Assembly (NCBI GenBank): GCA_029261595.1
Contig: JAJDAZ010000056.1
Location: 1-64,000, forward strand
Direction of reading: 5' to 3'
DNA length: 64,000 bases
Source: Nitrospinaceae bacterium
Lineage (GTDB): Bacteria > Nitrospinota > Nitrospinia > Nitrospinales > VA-1
Part shown: piece by piece, positions 16,884-24,457 of the stretch
Layout: every line of letters starts with the position of its first letter
How positions within the stretch are numbered: the stretch's first letter is position 1
Translations under genes and position numbers: made by a program
The notes under the pieces: generated by a model
Told to the model about the DNA's origin: nothing
What the model saw: the letters and a program-made list of their open reading frames with translations, nothing else
The model's database searches: none

Positions 16884-18437
16884 TTGCCGCTACCTTCTGA
16901 AGAAAGATTCGAAACAGAAAAACTCTCTAAGGAAGTAGAATTTTACAAAAAATCCTTGGAGAATAAACCTTCCAATTGGAACTCCCCGAAAGTCCTTACG
17001 ATACTCATTTCCTTCCTGATAGCAATTGGAGGTGCAGGGGGATATATAATAAAAAAATACATTGAATCTGCACAAAACCTATCTAAAGCACAAATTGAAA
17101 TGTCCAAAGTATTAGCCGAAGCTGAAAAATTAAAAATTGAAGCTGAAACTAAAGTTTTAGAAGCAGACATAAAAGAATTTGAATTTAAAAAAAAGGAAAC
17201 CAAAAGAAAATTTAATGAAACTGAGGAAATGCTGGATCTTGAAAAAACAAACCTTGAGGATATTAAGTTAAAACTAAAATCTGAAGGATTGAAACTTATT
17301 GCTCTTCAAGAACAAACACGAATGGAGGTAGAAAAAGCAAAAAATTCGCGGTCAATTGCTGATAAGGAAAAAGCGAATGCGGATATAGAAAAGGAACTGG
17401 CGAAAAAAGAGAAGGAGGAGTTAAAACGACTTCAAAGCCTAATAAAAAAAGAAAAAGAGAAAACAACAAAAGAAGTTGAAGATATTAGAAGGAAAATTGA
17501 GGAAGAAAAAAAACGCGTCGTAGCAAAAACCAGTATGGAAATTGAAGATATTAAAAGGAAAGCCAAGGAAGAGCAAAAAATCGCAATAAAAAATGCCCGC
17601 TTAGCTCCATTAGTTGTTCAAATAAATTTACTTTTAGAAATTGAAGAACTTGATCCATTTAACAATATTTCCGAGAGCCTTATTCTATTAGTAAGGAATG
17701 GAGGGGCCGAGTATGAAAAAGAGGTGCTAAAAAAAATTGATACTATAAAAAGTATGACAGCTAGAGGAAATCTTTTTTACATACTTTTTAAAGCGGTAAA
17801 TGATAAAGAAAAAGGGGAACTATATTTAGAAAAACTGATTGATTTTGTTCGTAATGAACCAGAAAAATTGCCAAATGATTTTTGGAATATTTTCACATTT
17901 GGAGAATGGGATGGATATCACGCATATGTTGGAGAAGAATTAATTCAAATTGCGGATGAAAATAATCTACGCGATGAAATTATGTCGGATGTTTTGCAGG
18001 TTCTAACTGATGATAGGATTTATGAAAGAAGTTATTTGGTTAGGTTCAGAAACAAGAACAATTACTTTAAAGCATTACAATTCTCAAGAGACTTGGCCTT
18101 GAATACTGCGTTATATTATTATCAGCGTAAAAATGGGTTAGAGGTATTAGGCCTTGTAGAACCTGAAGGTTTTTTGATCGTAGCAGCTAAAATGTTGGTA
18201 GATTCCAGCATGAATGACAAAAATAAGTTAGATTTATATCTTTCGCTTTATGATGAAGAAATTTTAAGATCATCTTCAAAGATTAAAGTTAAACAATTAA
18301 AATCGGATCTAAATTTTCCTGACGAGGAACGATTCCTGAGCGAGTGGTTAAGTTCAGAAAAAGTTAAACCTTTGGTTTCCAAATGGATTGATTCCCCTGA
18401 CTGGAAAACCCTTAAACAAAAGTATAAAGGAAAATAA
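16884..18437 (+). CDS. Membrane-anchored coiled-coil protein of unknown function
   Basis: The 517-residue protein has a short N-terminal stretch, one membrane segment at about residues 37-58 (VLTILISFLIAIGGAGGYII), a long Lys/Glu-rich coiled coil from about 65 to 245, and a helical C-terminal domain with LFYILFKAVNDKEKGELYLEKL and NDFWNIFTFGEWDGYHAYVG. It starts at a TTG 8 bases after a GAGG box. Base composition is far more AT-rich than the neighbours. The domain is not one I recognise; the layout recalls membrane-tethered sensor or effector proteins of phage-defence islands, which is only inference. It is the sole gene inside the tRNA-bounded insert. Confidence 0.7.
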   Translation: MPLPSEERFETEKLSKEVEFYKKSLENKPSNWNSPKVLTILISFLIAIGGAGGYIIKKYIESAQNLSKAQIEMSKVLAEAEKLKIEAETKVLEADIKEFEFKKKETKRKFNETEEMLDLEKTNLEDIKLKLKSEGLKLIALQEQTRMEVEKAKNSRSIADKEKANADIEKELAKKEKEELKRLQSLIKKEKEKTTKEVEDIRRKIEEEKKRVVAKTSMEIEDIKRKAKEEQKIAIKNARLAPLVVQINLLLEIEELDPFNNISESLILLVRNGGAEYEKEVLKKIDTIKSMTARGNLFYILFKAVNDKEKGELYLEKLIDFVRNEPEKLPNDFWNIFTFGEWDGYHAYVGEELIQIADENNLRDEIMSDVLQVLTDDRIYERSYLVRFRNKNNYFKALQFSRDLALNTALYYYQRKNGLEVLGLVEPEGFLIVAAKMLVDSSMNDKNKLDLYLSLYDEEILRSSSKIKVKQLKSDLNFPDEERFLSEWLSSEKVKPLVSKWIDSPDWKTLKQKYKGK

Positions 18438-18567
18438 ACTCTAGTCGACAACAATTGTTTTTAATCATGACCACTTAGGATCAGTTTAATATATTATTGA
18501 AAATTCTTGGTATTTCCATCGCTTATTTTGGAAAGAAAAGACTTTTAGAGAAACTCTTTCGAATTTT

Positions 18568-18604
18568 CGTGAGGTCCGGGGTTCAAGTCCCTGCTCCGCT
18601 ACCA
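18568..18604 (+). repeat. Displaced tRNA-Met 3' end (attachment-site-like direct repeat)
   Basis: These 37 bases match 16755-16791 with a single difference (T for G at the position corresponding to 67 of the tRNA acceptor stem). They include the T arm, the acceptor 3' strand and CCA but no tRNA body. The difference would turn a T-G wobble in the acceptor stem into a T-T mismatch, so the copy attached to the intact tRNA is the functional one. Confidence 0.85.
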
Positions 18605-18609
18605 ACTTT

Positions 18610-18642
18610 AAAGGGTTTACAGGTTTTTCTTGTAAGCCCTTT
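18610..18642 (+). terminator. Hairpin terminator beyond the displaced tRNA end
   Basis: AAAGGGTTTACA pairs with TGTAAGCCCTTT (one G-T wobble) around a T-rich loop, followed by T residues. Its position 5 bases after the tRNA 3' fragment suggests that it was the original terminator of the tRNA gene. Confidence 0.7.
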
Positions 18643-18695
18643 TATGCTTTCACCCATTCTGTGACCTATCCATTCCTTTCACGCCATCTATCAGG

Positions 18696-20264
18696 ATGAG
18701 AATGCAAAATTCAAGCGGGTTTGAAAAGTCTGAGTGCCGATCGAATATCGTGGCTTTTTTGCTATTGTTATCCCTCGCTGTGGTTGTCAGGTTCCCATTT
18801 TTCTTTAAATATTCCTTCAACTGGGACGAAAACACATTCATCTTGATGGGTCAGAGCATCCTCGATGGGAACCTTCCCTATATAGAGCTCTGGGACAACA
18901 AGCCCCCGCTGGCGTTTGTTCCCTTTGCCTTTTTGAGTTGGTTATTCGGAAAAACTATCATTGGCATCCGAATCGGCGCAGCGGTTTTGGTGGCCGTGAC
19001 GGCCTACATCACGCTGCAAACAGGAAAACATTTCTGGGGAAAACCCACTGGGATCCTCGCGGCGGTATTCTGTGTTTTATTCTATTCCTATGGATTTGGA
19101 AGTCAGAATCTTCTGCCGGAGATCATTGCGTCGGTTCCTTTAATGGGTGCGGTGGCCATCGGAGTGACGGGTAAGAGAGACACAAAATCGTATTTCATCA
19201 TAGGGTTATTAATCTCTTTGGCCACCCTGGTAACGATGAGTCTCGCCTATCTTTCGGTTGGGATGGGGATTTTTTTCATGGTTCAGGCGGTCCGTGGCAA
19301 GGAGTCTCCTGTTCGACCCATTTCGATGTACATATTGGGTGGGCTCATTCCTATTGTCCTGGTCAGTCTTCCTTACGTGATCAACGGGTATTCACAAATT
19401 TTGTTTGATTCGTTGGTGACAGCGCCCTGGCAGTACTCTAACTCCAAACGTTCTGCCCTGAGCTCCCTGCTTTACATGTTGGGCAAGGGGTTTGAAAATG
19501 AAAATGGCGTGCTGTGGTTGGGTTTCCTGGGAGGGGTCGGTGTCAATGTGATTTACTGGAAATCATATTCAAGATCCCATAAGCAGGGGTTGATTTTTAT
19601 GACCACCTTTTTCCTGGCCACAATTTTCTCGATCATCAATAGCGGTGGGGGGTTCTCTCATTATTTGATCCACCTGACCGGTTTTTTGGCCTTAATCGCT
19701 GGACAATTCTATGTCTATTTGAGCCGGCATATTTCCAGACTCGCGGTCGCTGTAATTTTAATATATTCCCTCATCAATTCAACGTCCGCCTGGCAATCGA
19801 AAAAGCGTTCCCTGTATGTCCATTACGTAAAACTGGCGGACAGATTGAAAAATAATCTACCCTTATCATCGGGAACCGGTTACGAACTTGGGGTTTACCT
19901 TCGCCAAGAAAACCCGGAGAAAGAACCGATGTATTTGATGGATTTTCACATCGCCCACTGGTTTACGGATACCAAGTCATTGACCAGGATCGTCACCCAC
20001 CCCTCGAACATTCAAAGAGAATTTCTGTTAAAGGTGGTCAGGAGGAACCCACAGGCTTCTGTGGCCAGTGAAATGACCGAGTTGCTTGGAAAAAAACCAC
20101 GGTTCATTGTTAGAAAGAAGGAAATCTACTACCTGAGAAATAGACATGAAGCAAGAAAAATGCTTGATGAAACGCTCCAGGCCGATTATTCATTGGTCAA
20201 GGTCATTGGAAAGGCTCACGTCTATAAAAGAAACGACATGCCCAACCGGTCGCACACCCCCTGA
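18696..20264 (+). CDS. GT39/ArnT-like integral membrane glycosyltransferase
   Basis: The 522-residue protein has about ten membrane helices in the first 380 residues and a soluble C-terminal part. After the first helix comes FNWDENTFILMGQSILDGN, which carries the acidic pair (DE) typical of the first loop of polyprenyl-phosphate-sugar glycosyltransferases, then YIELWDNKPPLAF, a hallmark of the PMT/ArnT superfamily. It probably moves a sugar from a lipid carrier to an envelope acceptor on the periplasmic side. The start could also be the ATG at 18702. It stands alone, with no other glycan genes beside it. Confidence 0.8.
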   Translation: MRMQNSSGFEKSECRSNIVAFLLLLSLAVVVRFPFFFKYSFNWDENTFILMGQSILDGNLPYIELWDNKPPLAFVPFAFLSWLFGKTIIGIRIGAAVLVAVTAYITLQTGKHFWGKPTGILAAVFCVLFYSYGFGSQNLLPEIIASVPLMGAVAIGVTGKRDTKSYFIIGLLISLATLVTMSLAYLSVGMGIFFMVQAVRGKESPVRPISMYILGGLIPIVLVSLPYVINGYSQILFDSLVTAPWQYSNSKRSALSSLLYMLGKGFENENGVLWLGFLGGVGVNVIYWKSYSRSHKQGLIFMTTFFLATIFSIINSGGGFSHYLIHLTGFLALIAGQFYVYLSRHISRLAVAVILIYSLINSTSAWQSKKRSLYVHYVKLADRLKNNLPLSSGTGYELGVYLRQENPEKEPMYLMDFHIAHWFTDTKSLTRIVTHPSNIQREFLLKVVRRNPQASVASEMTELLGKKPRFIVRKKEIYYLRNRHEARKMLDETLQADYSLVKVIGKAHVYKRNDMPNRSHTP

Positions 20265-20614
20265 CCGGTTTAAAACAGTGCAGACCCACCGAAATACCAG
20301 TTGAACTCCTCAAAAAGCGGTGAAATCCGATGATCTTAGGCAATAGGGTCGCTGGAGAAGGGAGAATTTTAGCCCAAGATGTCTGATTTATTATAAAAGT
20401 GTCTGAAAAATCGATAAAAACTGCAAAGGTTTGAGATCGCTTCAATCATAAGTGGGGGAAATTCAAGGGATTAGAATTGGCATCCAAATTGCTTAATTAT
20501 AGTGAGCAAACTCCCTGGAATATTGATACTCTTTACGAAAATGAGCATGTGATTTTCTGCCGGATCGTTGATGGCAGGGCCTTTCGTGCATCTATATGGA
20601 GCGGAAGTAAAATT
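20265..20614. other. Intergenic stretch without a supported gene
   Basis: An open frame from a TTG at 20477 runs into the lipoprotein gene, but it has no ribosome binding site and would place 46 unusual residues ahead of a good signal peptide, so it is not accepted. No repeat, RNA or clear promoter is recognised here. Confidence 0.4.
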
Positions 20615-21151
20615 ATGAGGGCAATTTTAATTTTAATATTAGCTGGCACAATTGCCGGATGCGCCACCACGGTTCCGCCCCAGAGCGTGGAGGAATTGAG
20701 AGAAGAAGTCCGATCGGGGCCCTCCATGATAATAATGGCGGAACATGAAATAACGCGGCCTTTTTCCCAGGCGTACAATGCCGTCCAAATCAACGCGGAA
20801 AGATGCTTTGAGGTCACCGTCACCATGCCTTCGGCCCAAGAGCACGGTCCAAAAGTAAAGTCCATAAGGTACCGGACCGATTCCCTGCAAACCAGTGAAA
20901 CGACGGGGGAAACTTTCGTGCAACTGGATAGCAAATCATTCGGTCCGATGCCCGACGGTGGCTATTTTGTCCTGTTGGCGGATATAGAAGCGATGTCCAC
21001 CGAAAAAACCAAACTGACGATATACGGAGTATTAAACGGTTACGATAATGTCCAGGAGTCGATCATTGCCTGGGCGAAAGGGAATCATGATGACTGTCCC
21101 CGGTTTCCGATGGGATCCCTGGACAAGGCCCTCACCTATCACAATCCTTAG
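20615..21151 (+). CDS. Putative lipoprotein of unknown function
   Basis: From the ATG at 20615, preceded by GGAAG, the protein of about 178 residues starts with a type II signal peptide (MRAILILILAGTIAGC) whose lipobox cysteine is residue 16. The mature part has no domain I can name. It contains FSQAYNAVQINAERCFEVTVTMPS and a β-rich region to the C-terminus, somewhat like BON- or NlpE-sized envelope lipoproteins. It is followed by two further genes for exported proteins on the same strand (21.2-22.9 kb). Confidence 0.7.
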   Translation: MRAILILILAGTIAGCATTVPPQSVEELREEVRSGPSMIIMAEHEITRPFSQAYNAVQINAERCFEVTVTMPSAQEHGPKVKSIRYRTDSLQTSETTGETFVQLDSKSFGPMPDGGYFVLLADIEAMSTEKTKLTIYGVLNGYDNVQESIIAWAKGNHDDCPRFPMGSLDKALTYHNP

Positions 21152-21223
21152 AACTCAGAAATTAGCCTGAATGGGCGGTATCATCCCATTTAACTTTCCG
21201 ATCAGATTGAGAGGATGAAAACA

Positions 21224-21643
21224 ATGAACCTGATTCGAAAAATTTTTCCAGCCCTGGTAATTATCTTTTTTATGTCCTTTGGTTTATTAACGGAAGCCTT
21301 CGGTGTGGAATCCGTGCGCCCTGGAGACAAGTCCCTGTGCAAAAGCGGGAAACAGGAACGGAGCGTCCAGATCCAATACTTTGAACAGGATAGACAGGTG
21401 CCCTGTGAAGTTCATTATTACAAAAATTCCGAAGAGTCGGCCATGGGGCAGGTGCTTTGGCGGGCCGCGAATGAAGTTGGTTTCTGCGAGAAAAAAATGG
21501 CCGTGTTCGTGGAGGACCTGTCCAACCTGGGATGGGATTGCCAAAAACCGGAGAACTCTCAGCAGGGAACGTTGCGGGACACTCCAGTAGAGATGAAGGA
21601 CTCCCGTGATGTAGTGCTTCCTCCCGACTTATCCTCAGAATAG
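21224..21643 (+). CDS. Small exported protein of unknown function
   Basis: The ATG at 21224 is chosen because GAGAGG lies 9 bases upstream, too close to serve the ATG at 21215. A signal peptide (IFPALVIIFFMSFGLLTEAFG) precedes about 115 mature residues with four cysteines (DKSLCKSG, VPCEVHYYKN, VGFCEKKM, GWDCQKP). These may form two disulphides in the periplasm. No family is recognised. The pattern PCEVHYYKNSEE is distinctive and would help in finding relatives. Confidence 0.65.
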   Translation: MNLIRKIFPALVIIFFMSFGLLTEAFGVESVRPGDKSLCKSGKQERSVQIQYFEQDRQVPCEVHYYKNSEESAMGQVLWRAANEVGFCEKKMAVFVEDLSNLGWDCQKPENSQQGTLRDTPVEMKDSRDVVLPPDLSSE

Positions 21644-22088
21644 TTGTCCAGATATGGAGTTTACAGGGTTCCCGGAATAGCAGGAACATTAACCCCCAGA
21701 TCCTATGAAGGTGGTGGATGAGGAAAACCCTTGTTCATCACCATTTTTCGCCGCAAAAAATCAATCATCCCCCATTTTTTTCGTCCCTCTGAAAATTCCA
21801 ATCCGCAATTCATTCCTTCTACGCCCAATAATTCAATTTTAATAATGAATAATCTTTAAAACAGGTTCTTCTCAGGGACGCTCTTTTCCCATTGAATACC
21901 GCCAATATTCTGAATATGTGGAATAAAACGGAAAAAATTAACGTCTTATTTAATAACCTGCTCTTTAAATTAAACAATATGAACGGGCTTATTTTATAGC
22001 ATCAAAATGTTGTCATCCTGGGTCGGCCAAAGATTATAAAGTGTAGAGCGGATTAAGCGGGCTCAACGACATCATAAGGAGGGGAAAA
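21644..22088. other. AT-rich intergenic region with no recognised feature
   Basis: The 445 bases have no supported reading frame or clear hairpin. They separate the small exported protein from the PAN-domain protein gene and presumably carry that gene's promoter; a GGAGGGG box precedes its ATG at 22089. Confidence 0.4.
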
Positions 22089-22865
22089 ATGAGATTTTTT
22101 AAAGTCCTACTTATCACAGTTTTGCTATTCAGCTTTCAATCGGGTTTTGTGTCGGCCCAAGCGTATAAATCGTATGCAAGGGGAGGCACATTGATTATCC
22201 ATAATAATACCGACGCGACCCTGACCATTGAGGCGACCTCAGGATCGAGTATGAAGATTGAGAATGAAGCCACGGTTCTTCCCAACCAAAAACTGGAATT
22301 AAGGCGGTGGTTACCACAGGGCAAAAACCGGGTCTCCGCAAGGGCCAGTAAAGTTCGCCCCAGGGTCGGTGCTATTTCAGAGATCTTCTGGGTTTCCGGT
22401 CCCGCAAGAAAGGTGCATGAATGGTATATTTATCCAAAAAACTTTGGCAAATCCTTTTTAGCGGATGCAGGCGGTGGCGGGGAAATGGAACCAGGAATAA
22501 GCGGAAATATGCTGAATAACACCAACCTGCTCGGCAATGACTATAACAAAGATGATGTCGTTCTTTCCCGGGCTGACCCCGCACTGTGCCAGAAAAAATG
22601 CAATAATCAAAGTAAATGCATGGCATGGACATACGTCAGACCCAATACCCGTCATGGGGATAAGCCAGAATGCTGGTTAAAGCATTCCGTTCCCATTCCC
22701 AGTAAACGTAAGAAAAATATCTGTTGCGTTTCGGGTATTAAAAGCGGTGGCAACCACCCCAAAGGCAGGAGAGCAGATTGCGAGTGGCGAGATGGAGGGT
22801 TATTTGGACCGTCAAAATGTATCTGCGGTGGATTCGAGAAAGCAAACTCATTCTGTGGCCATTAG
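22089..22865 (+). CDS. Exported PAN/apple-domain protein
   Basis: The 258-residue protein has a signal peptide (VLLITVLLFSFQSGFVSA), an N-terminal β-rich domain with GTLIIHNNTDATLTIEA, and a C-terminal cysteine-rich PAN-like domain. The PAN signature includes LLGNDYNKDDVVLSRADPA, LCQKKCNNQSKCMAWTYVRP, ECWLKHSVP and CCVSGIKSG, which closely follows bacterial PAN modules that bind protein or carbohydrate. A further short Cys-rich tail (GPSKCICGGFEKANSFCG) ends the protein. It is secreted or periplasmic; its ligand is unknown. A GGAGGGG ribosome binding site precedes the ATG. Confidence 0.75.
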   Translation: MRFFKVLLITVLLFSFQSGFVSAQAYKSYARGGTLIIHNNTDATLTIEATSGSSMKIENEATVLPNQKLELRRWLPQGKNRVSARASKVRPRVGAISEIFWVSGPARKVHEWYIYPKNFGKSFLADAGGGGEMEPGISGNMLNNTNLLGNDYNKDDVVLSRADPALCQKKCNNQSKCMAWTYVRPNTRHGDKPECWLKHSVPIPSKRKKNICCVSGIKSGGNHPKGRRADCEWRDGGLFGPSKCICGGFEKANSFCGH

Positions 22866-22871
22866 CGACAA

Positions 22872-23249
22872 ATGAATTCATTGCTTTACGTTTCAGTGAG
22901 ACATCAAGTGAATATGGAAACCACCAATAACCTGGAAGAAATAGCGACCTATGGTTTCGAGTCTATCGATCCAAAAGAAACGGTTGAAGTTAATTTAAAA
23001 GATTTAATGTATCTGTTCTCAACTTTGCAAGAGTTTCAAAGCTTTTTTCATCAGCCGTTGCATTATCGGAGCCTTGAAGATGTAGAGAACTTTCTAGGTT
23101 CGGTAAACGACAATGCTGGCTTTAAATTACTGCATACATCGATCCACGAAAAAATGAGCAACATGCTACCGGAGCATATAAACGAAAAATTTGATGAAGG
23201 GGATTTCGATTCCCCAAAAGTTCCTTTTTATTACAAGGAGAATCGTTAA
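22872..23249 (+). CDS. Small hypothetical acidic protein
   Basis: Up to 125 residues from the ATG at 22872; a later ATG at 22914 (METTNNLEEIATYGF) is an alternative and gives a more natural start. The sequence is acidic and predicted helical (VNLKDLMYLFSTLQEFQSFFHQP, with the rest similar), without signal peptide or membrane segment. It begins 6 bases after the PAN-protein stop, so the two may share a transcript. No family is recognised. Confidence 0.5.
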   Translation: MNSLLYVSVRHQVNMETTNNLEEIATYGFESIDPKETVEVNLKDLMYLFSTLQEFQSFFHQPLHYRSLEDVENFLGSVNDNAGFKLLHTSIHEKMSNMLPEHINEKFDEGDFDSPKVPFYYKENR

Positions 23250-23353
23250 AACTTAATAAATAGTGGTTAACAAAGAGCGTGAAAATCGGGAAATCGCATT
23301 TTGTCCTCCCTGATGCCGAAATATTAATGGACAAAGCAACTTCATTTTTTTAC

Positions 23354-23372
23354 AATAATGATAATAATTATC
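23354..23372 (+). promoter_or_regulatory. Near-consensus Fur box
   Basis: AATAATGATAATAATTATC matches 17 of 19 positions of the E. coli Fur consensus (GATAATGATAATCATTATC). It lies 43 bases upstream of the Bfd-like ferredoxin ATG, the expected position for iron-dependent repression. Confidence 0.8.
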
Positions 23373-23415
23373 AAAATTAAGCCCTCGTTGAGCCTGAGAA
23401 TTCGATCCATTTTTT

Positions 23416-23721
23416 ATGAAAAAAACTGATATTGAAACGGACGAAACCATCTGCCAGTGCTATCAGGTGTGTGAATCGACGATTCGATCCTGCATCGAAT
23501 CCAAAAATTTGAAAACCATTGAAGAAGTAACCGAGGCCTGTGAAGCCGGGGGTGGATGCCATTCCTGTCATATACTCATTGACCTGTTCATTGACGAGCA
23601 TCAGAAAAAATCCACGCCTATGGAAACCCTTGTGACCACTCATTTCAATAAGGTAAAGAAAAGGGGAATTTTGGGACGGTTTTTTAAAAAATTCAAATCA
23701 GACGTCCCGGCAAACAAATAA
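23416..23721 (+). CDS. Bacterioferritin-associated ferredoxin (Bfd)-like [2Fe-2S] protein
   Basis: The 101-residue protein has a BFD-type [2Fe-2S] domain with four cysteines in the order CxC...CxxC: ICQCYQVCESTIRSC and then GGGCHSCHILID. Bfd-type proteins reduce the iron core of bacterioferritin to release iron; similar domains also occur in nitrite reductase and NifU. A basic extension of about 35 residues (VKKRGILGRFFKKFKSD) follows the domain and is unusual. The near-consensus Fur box just upstream supports an iron-starvation role, as is known for bfd in other bacteria. No bacterioferritin gene is in the window. Confidence 0.75.
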   Translation: MKKTDIETDETICQCYQVCESTIRSCIESKNLKTIEEVTEACEAGGGCHSCHILIDLFIDEHQKKSTPMETLVTTHFNKVKKRGILGRFFKKFKSDVPANK

Positions 23722-23883
23722 TCCCACCGAATTCGTTCCAACGAGGCCAGAGGCCAACCTCACCCTTTCTTTAGATGCCGTATTTTCTTGCAACTCTCTG
23801 GAATTTTAACTAAGTTGTTTTAAAATTATTGAATTTTTAGCTCAAATTACCTCAACCCTTTTATACAGGAGGACGCATATTTG

Positions 23884-24432
23884 ATGAAAAGCCAGGACTG
23901 TATTTTATTCAGTGGCGGCGTTAACGGGGCGGAAGCTGAATTTGGCCAGCAGGCCGAATCCTGTGGGATGGAAGAGGTTAACTTTACCTTCGATGGCCAT
24001 AAGACCGCCAGAAAACGGGGTGTGCGGTTTTTGACTTCCGAAGAACTGACGAAGGGCGATGTCAGTCTCTCTTATGTTTCCAAATTGATGAACCGGACTT
24101 ACACTGCCGGTCCCTTATTTCGTAAAGTTCTTCAAAGCATCTGGCATCAGATCAATCATGCCGAAGAAGTGTTTGTGGTGGGAAAAATTCTGGAGGATGA
24201 CACGGTAAAAGGCGGCACCGGGTGGGGCGCAGAATTTGCTAAAATATGCAACAAGCCTCTGCATGTTTTTGACCAGGAAAAGAACGCCTGGTTCACCTGG
24301 AAAACCGACAAGTGGAAAGAGCAGAAGTCTGTAAAAATCCGGAAGAAACATTTTGCCGGCACAGGCACCCGCTTTTTGAACGACGACGGAAAACAAGCCA
24401 TTCAGGCCCTATTCGCCAATTCCTTCAAATAG
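23884..24432 (+). CDS. SLOG/Rossmann-like nucleotide-binding protein
   Basis: The ~182-residue protein starts with CILFSGGVNGAEAEFGQQAE, a glycine-rich strand-loop-helix like that of the DprA/LOG/TIR-related SLOG superfamily, and later has GGTGWGAEFAKIC, where a second Gly-rich loop is expected. SLOG proteins bind NAD-like or nucleotide ligands; members act in cytokinin release, DNA uptake or defence. The ATG at 23884 (or TTG at 23881) follows an AGGAGG box. It ends 25 bases before the larC start, so it is probably cotranscribed with larC. Confidence 0.5.
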   Translation: MKSQDCILFSGGVNGAEAEFGQQAESCGMEEVNFTFDGHKTARKRGVRFLTSEELTKGDVSLSYVSKLMNRTYTAGPLFRKVLQSIWHQINHAEEVFVVGKILEDDTVKGGTGWGAEFAKICNKPLHVFDQEKNAWFTWKTDKWKEQKSVKIRKKHFAGTGTRFLNDDGKQAIQALFANSFK

Positions 24433-24457
24433 CATGGCGTCCGTCACTCCCAAGTCC

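Larger units (their letters stand above)
16792..18604 (+). mobile_element. Single-gene insert bounded by duplicated tRNA 3' end
   Basis: The left boundary is the tRNA-Met 3' end (16755-16791) and the right boundary a 36/37 copy of it (18568-18604). This is the classic signature of site-specific integration into a tRNA gene with the 3' end supplied by the element. The interval holds one AT-rich gene, with no integrase, excisionase or transposase. The hairpin terminator expected right after the tRNA is instead found after the displaced copy, consistent with insertion between the tRNA body and its terminator. It may be a remnant of a larger element or a cassette mobilised in trans. Confidence 0.65.

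Noticed and set aside
16887-16895. GCCGCTACC just after the TTG start of the coiled-coil gene, identical to nine bases of the tRNA end
   Set aside because: Too short to count as a third attachment-site copy; the match can arise by chance in the start region.
20477-20614. In-frame extension of the lipoprotein gene from a TTG at 20477
   Set aside because: No ribosome binding site, and it would bury a good lipoprotein signal peptide behind 46 unusual residues.
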